Shown piece after piece: positions 1 through 12,100 of a stretch of DNA of 64,000 bases. The position numbers were made by a program, and so were the translations under genes. The notes under the pieces are model-generated. The model saw nothing but the letters and a program-made list of their open reading frames with translations, ran no database searches and was not told the origin of the DNA. The DNA is from Trogon surrucura (lineage: Eukaryota; Chordata; Aves; Trogoniformes; Trogonidae), in contig CM036618.1 of NCBI GenBank assembly GCA_020746105.1, forward strand, positions 20,402,501 to 20,466,500. The letters are read 5' to 3'. Each line of letters opens with the position of its first letter. Positions within the stretch are counted from its first letter, which is position 1.

Positions 1-2661
1 CATAAATGCATATCGCAGCATTTCTTCTCTGCGTGTTCCCCAAAAGCTTCATAACAGTTATTTCTAAAGTATTTGTATGTCTGGATATGAAGACTGAATA
101 AGAGAATGAATACTTTCTCTGCTTCAAGATTTGTGTCTCTGTCCGCCTCAGGAACAAGGAACTGTCCAACACAATTACTTCAAATGATGATTAAGCTCAC
201 AGTGACACTTCATGTGATCAGAAATGCTGATCACAGCAAAACATCTCTCCAACTACAGTAACTGAAATTTATAGTCCTGCCTTCCTTCTGAAGCAGTTGT
301 GAAAGATTAAAGTGAGGAAAAACTGAGGAGATGTGTAACAGCCTGTCCAGTATAGCTCTCTCCCTTAACAAAACAATCAATAATGTCCATAGACATCCAA
401 ACCTTGTTTGAAAAAAAAATAATTCTTAATATTCCTTCCATTCGAAGGTTCTGTTTCATGCTGGTTTATATGCACATCTATTGTGTGTCAACACCACTCC
501 CTATAAAACTCTTTTGTTGAAGTTATTCAGAAGTAAATATGACAACAAATGCTTATGTTTATCTTTTATTGAAAAATAGCAAGACAAATTTAATGGAAAG
601 TAGAATTATACAGTTGTATTTACGTTTTATCTAATGGTTTTCAAAATACTTTTCATTACAAAGCACCCTCTGTACAGCTCTGTCACAAAGGAGAATAAAC
701 AAATCTCTAAGTAACATAGGGATGACATCTTTGTTGCTTTTTCACGCATGGCTGGGGGTAGTTCAAAGCATTTGTATGATCTTTAATTTGGTCTGGGCAA
801 TATTTTCTTCATATATGTTTAAAAATGTTACTTCCAAAGATCATGTCTGCATGTTCTTCTCCCAAAGAAAACATTATATTAAAACCAGACTAACCTTAAC
901 ACTGTATGTCTTTTCTTTTAAAGGTGTCTGACAGAAACTTACCACTGTTAATTAGAGTTCAGTATGAGTGAAAATTATATTGTTAATCACTGCAGGTTTT
1001 TAAAAACTGTTTTGCAAAAGTGATTGTCTGTTACACATTGTGTAAATAGAGAATTACAAATTCATTATGAAACTATTTTGTAAACTAGTTTGTAAGTCAT
1101 GGAGTTATTTGAATCATGAAATGTTATAAATCCATGGTGTTTGACACTTAGTTTACAGATTATTATATCTGTGCTAGATGCTTTAGATCTATTATGCAAC
1201 ATTTATTTTTTTTTTAAATAAAGCTTGTTATGGCCAGTCACAGCAAACATCTTAGATGTTGGAACTTAGAGTTATTGGTATGTAAGTTCAGCCCTCCACC
1301 AGGAATTTATCCTGGATCATTATTTCGGTGTAGCATCTGGAATTTTCAGCTACCAACCATACTACTGTACAAAACAAAATAAAAAGACCATCCTTTCCAT
1401 GAAGAGCTTCCAGTTTAAAAGAACAATTGCAGATGAATAAACACACACTGATGAGCAAATTTTTTTTAAGAAAAAAGGAAAATAGGCAGCTTGACAGTGA
1501 AACAGAAAATTATATCTACATTAAAGGCACAGATTCCCTTCACTTACTTGTACAGAACTACCAAGCATGTGTACACATGTGATCAACTCGCCCTAAGTTC
1601 TTCTTAAAATAAGTCAGAGATTATGTGCTCTTAGAGTACAAGTATTTTACTTGGATTAGATGTCTTTTAGATTACTTTTGAATTTGAATACCCATCTCTT
1701 TATGCTCATCATAAAAAAATTAAGACAACCAGGAGACAAGAGATGTCAAAATCTTTGTGTTTTTTATTACAACTTATGTAGTTAAAATAATAAAGAGAAG
1801 TTGTTAGGATATTTTTAAGAAGATAGTGAGTTCCTTTTCTGTATACATGCTCATATGAAACAATGAACATCAAGAAGAAAACTTTCTGTGTGAATAATAA
1901 AAATATATGGTATAAGTGGATCCTGAACAATCTGCAAAGACAATGATTTACTCTAAAGATAAGCCATTTAAGAAACAGCACAGAAAGATACAGATGTATT
2001 TCCTAATGGGAATATCCAGAGCTAAGTGGTAGAAAAAAAAAGAGATAAGTCAAGGACAGGAATCTAGAGTCCTCATTGCTTACATGGGAAAATGAGATTG
2101 TAACATTTTAAAGTTAAATGGATATAGGTACAATTGGTATAGTGTAAACTGTGCAGATCTAGAATTAATATATTGTATGAGTGTAGATTTCTATTGTAGT
2201 TTTTCTTTTATTTCACTTTTCTCTAATACAAATATATTTCCATCTCATTGTATTGTCCTGGCATATGCAGGTTGGAAGGACACTAAATTTTTCCTGTACT
2301 GTTTTATCCTAAGTTTATCTCATGACCTATGAGCTCTGTAGTGTCACCATTGTTTGTATAACATACCTTGGACTGGGCTAATCTGTTTACCTGAAAGAGT
2401 TTCCCACAGTGAGATAGTGTTTGATTTATTCCCAATGTTTATACTACCAAGAAGTGACCTACACGGACCTGGGGGCTCATACTAGGTGTTTACTTTGAGA
2501 GTAAAAAATTGCATAAAAATTCACACTTGCATGTTACTACAGACCTACGCAAGGTCTGATAATCATACAGCAGCAAATGCAACCTGTCAGTGAACTTAAT
2601 TATATCACCAGTCATATAAAGTTTACACAAGTCTATTTTTTGCAATCTGGCACCTTTTCTT
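1..2661. other. AT-rich non-coding DNA, nothing recognised
   Basis: No transposon, RNA gene or convincing exon was recognised on either strand. The longest open frames (722-931 plus, 1709-1981 minus) are rich in F, L, S, C and Y, as expected for translated AT-rich non-coding DNA. Confidence 0.6.
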
Positions 2662-2690
2662 CCCCCCCTCCCCCCCCCTCCCCGCCCCCC
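2662..2690. repeat. C-rich tract (G-quadruplex motif on minus strand)
   Basis: Runs of 7, 8, 4 and 6 C separated by single T or G bases, in otherwise AT-rich DNA. The minus strand therefore carries four G-runs of at least four with one-base loops, the classic pattern for a very stable intramolecular G-quadruplex. No gene or promoter was seen beside it. Confidence 0.85.
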
Positions 2691-3454
2691 GTATGTTTCT
2701 ATAAAATTAAAAACCTAATTTCGAGACCTGGGCTAAATCTGTTTCTTCTGTAATAAATCTCCCATCAGAGAAATATCTTCTCAGCTTAAGATACAAAATG
2801 ATTCTTGGTTGATATTGGCATGTAAACGTATCACATTACTTTTAGAGATCCATGGAGATTTCATTAAAACTTTTATAATTATTTTCTTTCATTAACTCAG
2901 TTTGAATTCAGAATTCAGTGACCAGAGAAAGCACCTAGATTTTGCAAAAGACAAGCTACTCAAGATGAACTGCTAGTGCAATGCGGTGCCAAAAAAATTA
3001 AACAACTTCTTTGTTGAAAGATTAAGATCACATTTCTCTGCTATGCACAAGTCTCAAAATATGAATTACACTCTTTCAAGTTTAGTAGTGTTTAAATAAA
3101 ACTGACAGACTATTTCTTGGGTTTTTATTGTGGGTAGATTCTTTCTTTTGACTATTAGTTTCTATATAATACTATTAACTGTGACTGAATTACATGGTAT
3201 TTCTAATAAGTATAGGTGAGATGAGAATAAAGACACCCACTGTAACATAGTAGTTATGCAAGTAGTTTTTGCTCATTATAAATCAAGCACCACTGTTACA
3301 TAAAAATACTCTCCCAAACATATAAAAGGAGAAAAATGAATATGTGGTTCAAAACCACTTCTTCTCAACTCAACTCAGCAAGACAAAATTTGACCTCAAA
3401 TTAATTACTGGATGTAAATAGAAAGACACCACTATGTGATAGAACACAGCTCAA
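2691..3454. other. AT-rich non-coding DNA, nothing recognised
   Basis: Sequence between the C tract and the CR1 copy. No open frame, repeat or RNA gene was recognised. Confidence 0.55.
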
Positions 3455-4257
3455 GGTTACAGGGAAGGTTGTGGAGCAGATCATCTTGAGTGCCATCGTC
3501 AGTCTTTTACGGGACAGCCAGGTGACCAGGCCCAGTCTTCATGGGTTTATGAAAAGCAGGTCCTGCTTGACTATCCTGATCTCCTTCGATGACAAGGTGA
3601 CCCACTCAGTGGATGACAGAAAGGCAGTGATGTTGTCTATCTGGACTTTGACAATGTTTCCCACAGCATCCTCCTGGAGAAACTGGCTGCTCATGGCTTG
3701 GATAGGCTTTTGCAAGGTGAAAAACTGGCTGGAAGGCCAGGCCCAAAGAGTGGTGGTGAATGAAGTTCAATCCAGCTGGTGGTCGGTCACACATGGTGTT
3801 CCCTAGGACTCAGTATTTGGGCCAGTTTTGTTTAATATGTTTATCGATCTGGATGAGAGGATTAGTAAGTTTGCAAATGACACCAAGTTGAGTTGGAGTG
3901 TTGATCTACTTGAGGGTAGGAAAATTTTACAGAAAGGCTTCATTGCTCTCTACAACTAGCTGAAAAAAAGCTACAGCAAGGTATAGGTTGTAACAAGCAA
4001 TAGGAAAAGAGGAAATGGCCTCAATTTGCACGAGAGGATGTTTAGGTTGGATATTAGGAAAAATTTCTTCACTGGAAGGGTTGTCAAGCAATGGAACAGT
4101 ATGTCCAGGGAGGTGTTAGAGTCCCCATCCTTGGAGGTACTTGAAAGAGGTGTAGATTTGGTGCTTAGGGACATGGTTTAGTGCATGTCAGTGCTAGGTT
4201 ATCATTTGAACGTGATGATCTTAAAGGTCTTTTGCAACCTAAATGATTCTGTGAATC
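3455..4257 (+). mobile_element. CR1 LINE, 5'-truncated, dead, with RT remains
   Basis: A plus-strand fragment of CR1 ORF2 plus 3' end. Positions about 3465-3930 cover the middle and end of the reverse-transcriptase domain: a stretch ending in HGFMKSRSCLT, then KNWLEGQAQRVVV, THGVP, and the catalytic region. The frame is lost near 3630 and regained near 3715, so indels scramble the middle. The catalytic block reads FANDTKL (3870-3890) where the family has FADDTKL, so the first catalytic Asp is Asn. About 3935-3942 is a deletion junction: the sequence jumps from just after the RT core to the C-terminal region and 3' UTR. The 3' end is a degenerate tail (ATGATTCTGTGAATC). The copy cannot be active. 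The class is confident, the subfamily is not assigned. Confidence 0.93.
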
Positions 4258-4280
4258 AAAAAAAAAAAAAAAAAAAAAAA
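4258..4280 (+). repeat. A23 homopolymer abutting the CR1 3' end
   Basis: Twenty-three consecutive A bases directly follow the CR1 tail. CR1 normally ends in octamer repeats rather than poly(A), so this run either expanded at the junction or was already at the insertion site. Confidence 0.9.
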
Positions 4281-7200
4281 GAAAATAATGAAAAACAATG
4301 AAATGGGCCAACTGACTGGCATGCATCCTAGCCAAATGAGTGCAAGATGAACTTATCATTCCATTAAGGTGAGTACTGTGCTGAAATAATGAAATAGAGT
4401 CTGAAGAATTTTGACCACTTCAAAATTTTGACATCCTTACAGCCTTCCCAATGCCAGCTGTTGATAGAGCTTCTTGCCAATTTATGATTAAAGTCACCTA
4501 TTACTTAGATTGCATTCACAAAGCAGCCTGGCAGGTTGCCAGTGGCCCCAAAGTCCTGTGTGAAGCCTGAGTGGGAAAGGGAAACTTCATGAGGACTTCC
4601 AGTTGAAGTATTTAATATATTTTCACATATAATCACTTTTCTAGCATGGATTTTGCAGTTCTATCCTATGGCACATATCTTTAAGTTTTATTATTAGCGA
4701 GGTGGGTTTTTTTACTGAAAACATCTATATAAATGGAACTTATGTAGTATTGTTGTCTTTGAAGTAGTGCACCTATTGTCACTGTCAACATTAAAAAGAA
4801 GGTATATTGGGAGACCTACACATAACACACACATAAGACCTGTCCATTTCTCATCCCATACTTTTAAGGGAATTACCTAAGATACATTTATTACAAGTGT
4901 TTATTTTGGACAAGTCATGCTGAGTTAAGGAGATGCCAGGAAAAAAAATGCAGTAGTGATATTTGAACTGTATAAATAAGACAGAATTTACAGTTACTAT
5001 CCAAAAGTTTCAACTGAAAATCCTAGTAGAATAAATTGTCTGTTTCTAAGAGAGAAAAATGTACTGGTACCAAAGACAGTAATGAAACTTTGATCACTAG
5101 ACAAAATAATGAATCTTGCCATGCAATAACTTCTTTGATCAAATTGAGTAATCAATACGTGAAGTGTAAATTAGTGACTTAGAGCATTTTACCCTAGATG
5201 TATACTTTCAAATTGCAGCTCACTTGTGTGATAGAAGTTATTTAACCTTGTAAGTCAAGGTCTACTCTCTGTTCTTATTGTTTTAGAGCTCTTTATGTCC
5301 CTACCTTTCAGATGCTTAGTGAAGATAAAACCCATCAATGGTAAGATGTCCAGATACGACTTTGACAAGGGCCATAAAAGTGCCCAGAAAGGTAATTAGA
5401 AGGGATTGTATTATCATCTGTTAAAATTGAATGTAATATCATACAGGTAAATGTAAACATAATGCCTAACTACAACCTAATGTTTAATTTTGTCTCTATC
5501 TTTCCCTTTCAACATTAACTGAAAATTGTCTTGTGCAGCAAACATGAGTAAATACACCTTTTACCCCTAAAAAGTCAGTATTCTCCATGATAGTAGGTTT
5601 ACTGATACGTCAGTCTTATTTGGAACAACAGGAAACAGCACACCACTAAAGCTTAATTAATCTAGTCTCTAGTTCAGAACATAATGCAGTAGGCAAAATG
5701 CTTGGTTGTATTGAATAATCCCTTTGATTCAGAAGAACTACTTGTGTAAAGTATAAAGCATTTGTCTGAGAATAAGACAGAATCAGGAACACATTTATGA
5801 CAGCAGGAGAAAAAGAGTGGCACATTACCTGAACTGGCATGTTTCATTCAAAGATTTTCCATATATTTAAGGTGATCACACAAAGCAGAGTAGAGCTAAG
5901 GAATTTAAAAGCAACATCAAGCATGAAAAGTTCAATTCACAGTAGGTAAATATAATTATATTTCTTTATCCTGCAAATATTTCTTGTGTACGCTAGGCAT
6001 CATAAGTGGCATGTGTAATTTAACAGGTCACAGAATATGCATATTATATGTCTTGGTTTTTACAATAGAGAAATATGGTTACAAATTATTTTAATGACGT
6101 TTGAAAATTATGAAACTAAGATTAATTTTTTGTCTCTTTAGGTAAGTCTAATTATATATTTTTAAAAAAAAATCTGTGTTGTTTTTGTTTAAAACCAAGT
6201 CTAAGCAGAGAGGGGAAGATGTAACACAGAGATGTAGGTGCATGGACACTGAGCTTGTTTTTCTTTATATAACACTTTAAATGTAGATCACACGCTAGAC
6301 ACTCATCTGGAATTTCTACTATGGGAAACTGAAATTTGGACTCAGATAGCACTGCCTTTCCCCTGCAGAATAACTGTTCTTTTTACATGGTGATTAAGGA
6401 AACAGCTTTTTTAACAGTACTGATAATTCACACTGAAACAACATGTTTCTGTCAGCATTTGAAGAAAAATATTAGTGACTTTGGCAATGATTCTTCTTCA
6501 TTTGATATGTTTTCCATAATTTCCATAAATATTCTAATAATAATTTACTGACAAAAGACATTACAGCAGCAGCAAATTTTCGATAATTGCTGAAAAATAT
6601 CAACAGCAGATAACTTTTGGCCTTATAACTGAAATTATGAAGGCATTTTAAAGCCTGCTCCTTTCCCGAGATCAACTGCCTACTCTGCAATGGGGAAAAT
6701 TTCTTCCCTAAAAAAAAATATTTGAAAAGACTGGTAAACAAAAATGAGTAACAAACCTATTAAAAGAAATGCCTTTAAATCTGTATTGTCAGTTTTGAAG
6801 GTGTTGTTGGACACTTCCTCCAAATAGTTTTAAAACTTTAAATAAACAGGAATAGTAAATTCAGCCTTAATCCTAAGCGAGTCTTCCATATTGCTGTGAT
6901 TGCCTACAAAATGGTTTATTCTAAGACCAATAGTGTCTATTACTAAGTAAGGAAAAGCAAGAGCAAGGTTGTGTGGGCTTCTTGCTTGTACTGTAAGATC
7001 TTGGTTACTGAGGGTTTCTTCTGTAGAACAATACTGAAAAAACTCTTTGAAACTGATGATCAGTGAGATTACTTGTTTAAATAAACTAAGCATGTCCTTT
7101 GATGGTCAGCATCTGGTATGATCCTATTTTCTAAATATTTGAAATATAATAGAAGTAATTAAAATAGGATCTTTTATATTAATGACATTTTCATGATAAA

Positions 7201-8543
7201 ATATATAAACCAGGTTTTTAATATTCTCTTTCTAAATGTAGTCACCTGTCATGGAAATAAATTGTCAGGTATCCCTATGACAAAGTGATACATGGCAACC
7301 ACACATTTACTGAAATAGATGGACATCTTATAAATACAGTTTTAGCTGTACTTCTGATTTCCTTGGTCAATTTTCATCTGCTTTTTTAATGATTTTTCTG
7401 ATATAAAAAACATGACCATCAAATCCTTAATTATACCCACTGAACACAAGTAACCAATGTTTTTCTCTCATCCACAGATGAATAATTGTCTTCTTTGCTG
7501 AAACTGGGTGCTATTTCGGCAAGGAAACTAAAATATTTAGTACAACCAAATCTCATGAAAGCTGTTGAAAGTTCCTTTTCCCCCACTTTGTTACATCTCT
7601 AGGAAAGGACAATGAGTCATTGACATTATTCTGCTGTACAGTGTGTTTCTTTACATTGATAATATTTGAATAGTCCATATTTGCTGAGGTTAAAGAGAAA
7701 TCTTTCCTGTGTATTTTTTGTTTCACTTAGTTTACAGATGTTAAAAAGAACTGCAATGAATGATGGTCAGTTTATAGGCATAGGAGAATCTGCATTACAT
7801 GCTGGCTTTCAGAATGTTCAACTCTGTTTAATTCCATCACACAAACATGAAGCATCTACTTGATCATTGCTAATTAGATCTCTAAACAATCTGCAAGGAA
7901 AGGCAGCTGTGTCAATACATGTGGAGAAAACACAAGTATTGCATATCGGTTTTGTTTTGTCTTGTTCTGCTGTTCACAACCTAAAACAATAGTCATCTAC
8001 AATCAAAATGTTGATTCTTTTTTTATACTAGCTTTTTGTTGAAATCAAAATAACATCAAAACTCTTAAAAATAATTGTATGAGAAATCAAAATGCAGCAG
8101 AGAGCTTCTGTGTGACAAGTGCTGAGAAACTTTGGGCAAAGCTCAACATAGTTTAAACTACAAGGGCGTGTAACCTCCAGACAAGTGCCAGCAGAAAGCT
8201 CAAGATCAAAAGTGCATCAGGGCACAGAGAACAAAAGTCATTTCCAGTTTGATCATAATGCTCAGGGTGAGAGGATATTATATTTCCTTGTTAGTAAATA
8301 AGATTGTATTTGATATATGGCTGAATTATAATTTCTTCTTAAAGTTAATCTGAAGGAGATAAATTAAGCTAACTCGTGTTGCCAGAAAGGATGGCATAGT
8401 GCAATGAATGCACGCATTATGATTTCATACCAATCAATACAGTGTCCATATGGTTGCTCTTATGGACACATTCCTGTAGTCATTCTTTTTGTCCGTATTT
8501 GCATAATTATTAGAAAAAAAATTGCTACTTATTTAAATGTGAA
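4281..8543. other. AT-rich non-coding DNA, nothing recognised
   Basis: About 4.3 kb without a recognisable element. Open frames here (for example 6472-6741 minus and 6830-7093 minus) have a low-complexity composition and no splice context worth reporting. Confidence 0.55.
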
Positions 8544-9168
8544 ATAGAATCATAGAGTCATAGAACATTTTCAGCTGGAAGAAACCTTCAAGATCATCGA
8601 GTCCAACCTTTTCCTAGCCCCATCAACATGACTAACCCATGTCCCTCAGCACAACATGTACCTGTTTCTTAAACACCTCCAGGGATGATGACTCAACCAC
8701 CTCCCTGGGCAGCCTGTTCCAATGACTGACAACCCCTTCAGTAAAGAAATTCTTCCTAATATCCAACCTGAACCTCCCTTGGCACAACTTCAGGCCATTT
8801 CCCCTTGTCCTATCACTCACTGCTAGGGAGAACAGACCAACTCCCACCTCACTACAGCCTCCTTTCAGGTAGTTGTAGAGAGCAATAAGGTCTCCCTTCA
8901 GTCTCCTCTTCTCCAGGCTAAACAACCCCAGATCCCTCTGTTGTTCCTTGTACGACACATTCTCCAAATCTTTTACCAGATTGGTAGCCCACCTCTGTAT
9001 CCTCTCCAGCACCTCAATGTCCCTCTTGTAGTGAGGGGCCCAAAACTGGACACAGCACTCAAGGTGGGGCCTCACCAAAGCCGAGTACAGGGACATGATC
9101 ACCTCCCTGCTCCTGCTGACAACACCATTCCTGATACAGGCCAGGATGCTTTCGGCCTTCTTGCCCAT
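8544..9168 (-). mobile_element. CR1 LINE 3' end with intact 178-codon C-terminal ORF2 frame
   Basis: A minus-strand 5'-truncated CR1. The 3' terminus at 8544 carries the octamer tail (read on the minus strand as TTCTATGACTCTATGATTCT), followed upstream by the 3' UTR with its conserved GGTTGGACTCGATGAT-type block. An uninterrupted frame from 9168 to 8632 encodes the C-terminal part of ORF2 beyond the reverse transcriptase. Recognisable blocks are [69 protein letters not shown] and a final LRDMG before the stop. The apparent start Met lies at the truncation point and is not a genuine start codon. The absence of stops and frameshifts over 534 bp marks it as the youngest-looking copy in the window. 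It lacks endonuclease and RT, so it cannot move itself. Confidence 0.95.
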
Positions 9169-12100
9169 TGTAGTGACAATGATAGCAATAAAACAGTAAA
9201 GTTATTCTAATTAAAATGAGATAAATGTATCTGATCCATCAAATATTCACACTCTGTCTGGAAGATAAGATAATTGGTTTTTTCTCTGAGAAAAAAAAAA
9301 AAAAGGAGTATGTTAGGATATATCCTAGCAAATACAAGTGGTGTGTAGGAAAACCACAGTAGCCATGCAATATGACTGTACTACCTAAAACTGAATCAAA
9401 ATGAGTTTGAGTGGATCATTCCTGTGCTACAGTCTTATTCAGAGTGCAATGCTAACTAACAAATCTAACTCATGGTGTTTCATAAGGTCACCTTGATATT
9501 TTGGCTCTGAAAGCTTTCATTAAGGTCCATTTCTAAGGTGGAGTTATTGTCTGTCCTCAGAATCATGTACAAATGAAATATTTTTAGTCAACAGACTAAT
9601 TTAATGTACTGAATTCAGTTATTGCACTACGGAATGTAAGAACACTCACTGAGCTGTCATATTTGGCTTAGATAAACGTGAATTAAATATAACTTCTTAG
9701 AATACAGATAGGGTGAATACATTTAGACATATCCTTAATTTTCTTTAAATACAGACTAGCTCCAGAATTACTGGTAAAAACATGAGTATTTGTCATTTTT
9801 TTTCTGGAAACCTATCATAAGAAGAGAGTTTCATTAAATCTACAGTGTTATCTTTGAAATGTCCTCTTCTGAATCATCAAATACGAGTAGAATTATCCAT
9901 GAGGAACAACTGTAATCTGGCAAGAAATATTGTAGCAGTGAAGAATAGCAGTTCACACCTGACAGATTTTATATTTCGAATCAGTTTATTTTTATCTAAG
10001 ATTTTTAACTGTGTTTCTTGCTTGTGCACTGCTGCTAAACAGCTTCTCAGGCTCCCATAGAAAGACCAGGCCCAGAGAATAAATGAGTTCTCCTGTAGTG
10101 AGTGTTTCTAGAAGTTTGTTTGAGGGAGGGAAACATATACACGGGCTGTCTGACCTGACTCAATAGCACCACATCAGTAGACAGAAAATGTATGGACCTC
10201 AGCAGAGGAAACGTGAGCAGAGCAGGATCCATGTTTTGACCTGTAGTACAGTAAGGAGCTTTCAGTAAGCCCACAGCAGAACAGCTTGCCTCTGGGGCAG
10301 CAGATGGGCCACAGCTACATGGTGACAAACTCAGTCAGGGTCTCACAGAAACATGTGCAGATGACATTCCAGACCTAGCCTTGTTTCCTTAATACCAGGG
10401 CTTCTTTTACTGGTGTCATATAATTGAGATTGTAATATAAAAGTCTAGATGCTAATTGATCTGGTGAAATTAATGACATGTTTTATTGTAAACTGTCTAA
10501 AAAAAAGACTTTTTTTTCTTTTTTTCACATTTCAGATTAAAACAACCAGAAAACTGATATTGCTTTTTATCCTTCTCCTGATTCACAACAGTCTTGCAAA
10601 ATCTCTTCTGAAAACACCTTCTTGTACTTCAAAAATAGTATTCTTGAGACATTGTCTCAGAAGATGTAGACATAATAGTGGGGAGCATGTAAGTTATTCA
10701 ATCCCAAATGCCGTGCTTTCTTTCCCTATCCAGTCAGGACAGTTGCATAACTGGTTTATTCCACCTACTCATGCCATTTCAGAACCAGATTTCTTGTCTT
10801 TCTTAACCTATATCACTGGCTGTCCTTTCCATATAATGTCTGTCATTGAGCTGTGTTATTGAGATCACCTTGAAGTTCAATCCTGCAGACCACCTAGACC
10901 ATTGGAATTTCTTTTTTTGTTAATGTATTGACGTGCATTGGGTTAAACACATATTTTAATACTTTGAAATTAGAGGACCCTGTACCATGGAGGACAGAGT
11001 CTCTGTGCTACACTGGGGAGAGAGATGGATGTAAAAAATAGCTCTTTACTATCCTTTCCTTTGTGTGAGAGGTACACGTTGAATTTTTAAGAGCATAGAT
11101 TTTTAGTTAGATAGTTTAGTTGCTTCATGCTAACCGAAAGAAGATAGAGAAGCAGAAGTTTCTAGGATTAGAGGTTGATACGAGATTTGCTCACAGTAAT
11201 TAAAGTCCAGTGGCACAGGGAGTGAAGCCTGGAGGACACAGATGAGTGAAAGAGGTGGACCTAGACTTATGGAAACATAAGGCATAGAGGAAAGTTCCCA
11301 CCCCTGCCAAGGGACCGACAGATTTATTTTTTTTTTGAGAACTTATAACTATTTTATTGTGAATTTGAACACTTGAATTACAACAGTTAAATTGTTACAG
11401 CCAATAGAAAGAAGGAATTGTGTAAGGTTATATGAGCATAGTTTATCTTGTCTGCCATCTGGGCATAGTTATAACAGTGTCTATCTAATCAAATATGCCA
11501 ACATTATCATTGTTATACCTGTTTAACTAAACAGGTCCAGGTCCTTGCATTTCAAGATGATCTAACTCTTCCAGCTGAATACATTTAAGATAAGACACTA
11601 CTTCACAACGAGGCAGGACAAGGGACACAGTACCTCATGAAGTGGCAGTAAATCTGACCAATTTCTCATACGTCACCATATCTTTAAAATGACATAAGTG
11701 TAAGATTAGATAGCTCACTTCTGATATATATAGGAACTTACAGTACTCTTTATAAATCTCCTTAACTAACGTTGTACAACAAACCACGAATGAGAGAAAA
11801 CAGTTGGCAGTTGTGTGGAAAAAGTGCCAGTACATACAGGTTTAAAAATATAAATATGACCCCCAAAACCCCAGAGAACTAGACAGTCAAAACTGTCTTT
11901 AAAGGCAGAACAAACAGAGCAGAAGAACCCTAGCAAAGATAGAGAGATGCAGAAATACAGAAGACTTCAGATTAAGAAGTTAGGTCTCATTCTACTCCTA
12001 GTCAAGCAAAAGGCATAATTCTCAGAGTACATAAACAAAAAGAAATTCATACCAAGGAAACCTATGAAATAGTTCCAGTTTCCAAAGTGCAAACTGTAAA

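Noticed and set aside
3606-3794. Minus-strand 62-codon frame
   Set aside because: It is the antisense of the plus-strand CR1 reverse-transcriptase remains.
8941-9210. Plus-strand 89-codon frame
   Set aside because: Antisense shadow of the intact minus-strand CR1 frame.
10449-10862. 137-codon plus frame, the longest outside transposons
   Set aside because: Leu/Ile/Phe-rich with a T-run-derived FFFLFFTF stretch; typical of AT-rich non-coding translation.
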